Assembly: GCA_963824475.1 (NCBI GenBank)
Contig: CAWGPR010000003.1
Coordinates: 310,001-374,000, forward strand
Reading direction: 5' to 3'
From: Roseiarcus sp963824475
Lineage (GTDB): Bacteria; Pseudomonadota; Alphaproteobacteria; Rhizobiales; Beijerinckiaceae
DNA length: 64,000 bases
The position numbers and the translations under genes are program-made. Below are positions 61,987 through 64,000 of the stretch, piece by piece. The notes below the pieces were generated by a model. It ran no database searches and was not told where the DNA came from. It saw nothing but the letters and a program-made list of their open reading frames with translations. Positions within the stretch are counted from its first letter, which is position 1. Each line of letters starts with the position of its first letter.

Positions 61987-62706
61987 TCAGGTCTTGTGGG
62001 CGTTCCAATCCGCCCGTCCCATCAGGCTGACGGGCGGACGAGGATAGCGCTCGTTATGGCGGTTGACCCAGTCGCGGTAGTCGTACCGGGCGCCCGGAAA
62101 GCCGATCATGCGCCACGAGCACATGTCGCGATTGCCGCCGTAGATCGGATCGGCGAAAAATCCCTCCTGCGCATTCTTGAGCAGAAGCTCGAAAAAGGCC
62201 TGCCCATCGACGCCGTCCAGTTTGGCTGCGCCGCTCTCGAGGCCGCCGACGATCGCGTCCTTGTCCGCGTCGCTGAGGGAAGCGAACGCGCCGCCCTTCT
62301 GCGCCTTGCAATATTGGTCGAGCGCCGCCAGCGCCTTGCGGTATTGCACCGCAGGCCCGTCTGCGTCCTGCGGCCCTTGCTGTTTCGTTCCCTTGATGAA
62401 CGGCGGGCTGAGATAAAGGCCGGCTCGACGCCCGTAGGGGCCGGCAAGCTGCCGATCGATGTAGACCGCGCAACCGGCGTCCTTGCCGCCGGGCGTGTCG
62501 GGGTCGGGCGGGATCAGGCGATCCACCAGCGCCTCGACCGCGGCGCCCTCGGCGGGGTTGAAGAAAACCCACGGTTCTTTGCCGATTGGCGTCGGTGGGG
62601 AGCCGGCGGCCGGGCGCCAGGGGAGCGATTGCGCGCGGCCGATCGCGGTTCCGCCGATCAGCAGGAACGCGACGCTTCCGAGCAATTCGCGCCGATGAAG
62701 CCTCAA
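61987..62706 (-). CDS. Gluconate 2-dehydrogenase subunit 3-like protein, Tat-exported
   Basis: A 239-residue small subunit of the GMC dehydrogenase. The start is TTG (62704-62706) with an excellent Shine-Dalgarno GGGGAGGA (complement of 62712-62719); no ATG exists upstream. Residues 5-25 are a twin-arginine signal (RRELLGSVAFLLIGGTAIG). The mature part shows the subunit 3 pattern VDRLIPPDPDTPGGKDAGCA and RMIGFPGARYDYRDWV. It carries the unsigned flavoprotein across the membrane in folded form and is the first gene of the three-gene operon. Confidence 0.9.
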   Translation of the reverse strand: MRLHRRELLGSVAFLLIGGTAIGRAQSLPWRPAAGSPPTPIGKEPWVFFNPAEGAAVEALVDRLIPPDPDTPGGKDAGCAVYIDRQLAGPYGRRAGLYLSPPFIKGTKQQGPQDADGPAVQYRKALAALDQYCKAQKGGAFASLSDADKDAIVGGLESGAAKLDGVDGQAFFELLLKNAQEGFFADPIYGGNRDMCSWRMIGFPGARYDYRDWVNRHNERYPRPPVSLMGRADWNAHKT

Positions 62707-62943
62707 GCCCCGTCCTCCCCGCGAAAGCAGCTTAACCTTAGGACACTTCAGGCCGCGCGACAATGAAGGTTTCGATGTTCGCCGTGAGCTCGACCCTAAG
62801 GACGAAAAGCGCGAACCCCGAGCGGACTAAGCCTTAAGTTAGAAAGAGCCTAGCCGAGACCTGCGACGTTCCCGTGAACCGGTCGCGCCGGGCGGCAGCC
62901 TGCGGCGAGGCTGATTCAACCCCGGCAATCCGTTTTCTTCCGC

Positions 62944-64000
62944 TCAGTTCCAACTGACCGTATCGTTCAAAGGCAGCGGTCCGGAAGACGGCGCGGTCAG
63001 CGATCGGTTGCCATTGCAGTCGCCCCCGCCCGGGTAGCATTCCCAGGTGACGCCGCCATCCGGATTCTTGCGGTAGTATTTGTATTGGACGACCCCGCCG
63101 GCGGGGAGGTTGATCGCATTCTTCCAGTCCGGATAGCTCGCCGAGTCGAGAGGAAGTCCGAGATTCGTGTTCCACTTGCCGAGCGCGTCTGTGTCGCCCG
63201 TCACATACACATATTGGCCCCACTGCGTCGCGGCGGCGGCGCTGATATCGACCTCGACCTGGCCGGGCGCCGGCGGCGCAACGCAGGCGTGATATCTTGC
63301 GCAGACGGCGAGCGGGATATCGAGGACTTTGCCGGCGGCGATATCGGCCAGCAAGTTGATATATTCGCCCTGCGCCCAATTGAGCGGGGCCATCGACCCA
63401 GTGGAGTTGCCCGGAGATTGGCCGGGAGGATCGGCGACCGTCCAACCCGAGGGCGTGTCGGCGTCGGCAGGGAGAGTGACGGTTGGATTCCAGATCTGCT
63501 CGGAAATGAAACCCTGAGGAGTCGAGAAGGCCTTCAGCGCCGCGAGATAGGGCGCTCCCGCAGCGCCGTTCCCCGTCGCCGCGATTGCATAATTGCCGCG
63601 CTCCGCGTCGAAGATCGGCCATAGCCTGCCGCGACCTTGCGCGCCGTCCTGGAATGGAGCGCCGGCGTTGGTTTCTCCGTAGCCGTCGTAATTGTAGCGA
63701 AACCAGGCCATGTCGGCGCCCGCGCCGACCCTCTCTCCGATCACGTTGTCGTAGGCGACAAGGCTGTTCGTGATGGTCGGGTCGTTTGGCGCTTTCACGC
63801 CCATTCGGACGAGTTCGAGAAACCCGCCGTCGATAATGTCGATCGCTCGATGGGAGCCTCCGCCATTATTGATGTTGATGATCATGTTGGCGTCAGGACC
63901 CATGGACGGGTTCCAGCCGCCCGGACGGGGGCCGCCTCGCGGAGAGGAGGTGTTGATCCGCATGTATGTCGAGGTGTGGTTGCAATTCCAATTGACGTTC
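62944..64000 (-). CDS. GH15/glucodextranase-like protein with C-terminal CBM20 starch-binding domain, partial
   Basis: The last 351 residues of a larger secreted carbohydrate-active protein; the frame is open to the window edge. The upstream part (DGGFLELVRMGVKAPNDPTI, DAERGNYAIAA, MAPLNWAQGEYINLL) matches the end of the (alpha/alpha)6 barrel of bacterial glucoamylase/glucodextranase-like GH15 proteins. The last 100 or so residues are a CBM20: VYVTGDTDALGKWNTNLGLP, SASYPDWKNAINLPAG and QYKYYRKNPDGG with the conserved Trp positions. It has an extra Cys-flanked loop (ECYPGGGDCNG) where most CBM20 have a short ESDPNR-like turn. It probably releases glucose from starch-like polymers outside the cell. 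Confidence 0.88.
   Translation of the reverse strand, partial: NVNWNCNHTSTYMRINTSSPRGGPRPGGWNPSMGPDANMIININNGGGSHRAIDIIDGGFLELVRMGVKAPNDPTITNSLVAYDNVIGERVGAGADMAWFRYNYDGYGETNAGAPFQDGAQGRGRLWPIFDAERGNYAIAATGNGAAGAPYLAALKAFSTPQGFISEQIWNPTVTLPADADTPSGWTVADPPGQSPGNSTGSMAPLNWAQGEYINLLADIAAGKVLDIPLAVCARYHACVAPPAPGQVEVDISAAAATQWGQYVYVTGDTDALGKWNTNLGLPLDSASYPDWKNAINLPAGGVVQYKYYRKNPDGGVTWECYPGGGDCNGNRSLTAPSSGPLPLNDTVSWN

Overview
The window is a GC-rich chromosomal segment of an alphaproteobacterium, most probably of the order Hyphomicrobiales (Rhizobiales). The clues are a rhizobial-type L-rhamnose cluster, a FrcBCA-like sugar ABC transporter, an Irr-like Fur protein, the order uracil-DNA glycosylase / ETF-QO / TPR protein / IspE, and several families of short palindromic repeats familiar from this order. 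No rRNA, tRNA, CRISPR array, prophage or secretion island was seen. The family or genus cannot be fixed from the sequence alone.

Layout. 0-2.4 kb: end of an ALDH7-like semialdehyde dehydrogenase, a PYROXD2-like FAD oxidoreductase, and REP-type hairpins. 2.4-11.5 kb: a sugar block with a Gfo/Idh/MocA oxidoreductase, an aldo/keto reductase, a FrcBCA-like ABC importer, a divergent ROK regulator (frameshifted), and zwf-pgl. 11.5-14.3 kb: a truncated LivK-like pseudogene, a frameshifted MarR-GNAT fusion, and an unknown protein. 14.7-25.3 kb: a rhamnose regulon, rhaI-rhaD divergent from rhaR-rhaT-rhaP-rhaQ-rhaS-rhaK, with no rhaU mutarotase. 25.55-26.43 kb: an intact IS5/IS427-type insertion sequence. 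26.6-33.8 kb: MFS transporter, VOC-protein remnant, frameshifted family-4 UDG, ETF-QO, TPR lipoprotein-like protein and ispE. 33.9-38.2 kb: two glycosyltransferases and a second zwf. 38.5-39.7 kb: two Tad-type pseudopilin-like proteins. 40.5-44.2 kb: small protein, Tat-exported phosphoesterase, TetR regulator, proC, L,D-transpeptidase. 44.4-47.7 kb: minus-strand run of amn, RidA, DUF1993, a DUF3303 gene with an internal stop, and a GFA enzyme. 47.9-52.4 kb: Irr-like regulator, LLM flavin oxidoreductase, CoA-ester lyase, aminotransferase. 52.5-55.3 kb: cueR and a divergent copper ATPase with a textbook CueR operator. 55.5-58.9 kb: MarR-MFS efflux pair, mscL, membrane proteins. 58.9-64.0 kb: a periplasmic FAD dehydrogenase (three-haem cytochrome c, GMC subunit, Tat-exported small subunit) and the C-terminal half of a GH15-like protein with a CBM20 starch-binding domain.

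How it fits together. The window is rich in sugar acquisition and oxidation: rhamnose uptake and cleavage, a fructose/ribose-type importer beside the oxidative pentose phosphate entry enzymes, a second zwf, periplasmic sugar or polyol oxidation, and starch binding. Regulation is mostly by divergent local repressors, with inverted-repeat operators visible at frcB/frcR, rhaD/rhaR and cueR/copA.

Two features stand out. First, a 90-bp palindromic element bounded by TGTAG/CTACA lies in frame inside the copper ATPase gene, adding 30 residues between two metal-binding domains; a related core sits in an intergenic repeat 4.7 kb away. Second, five genes each carry exactly one single-base frameshift and a sixth has one in-frame TAA, a density that points either to base-calling errors in the assembly or to recent decay.
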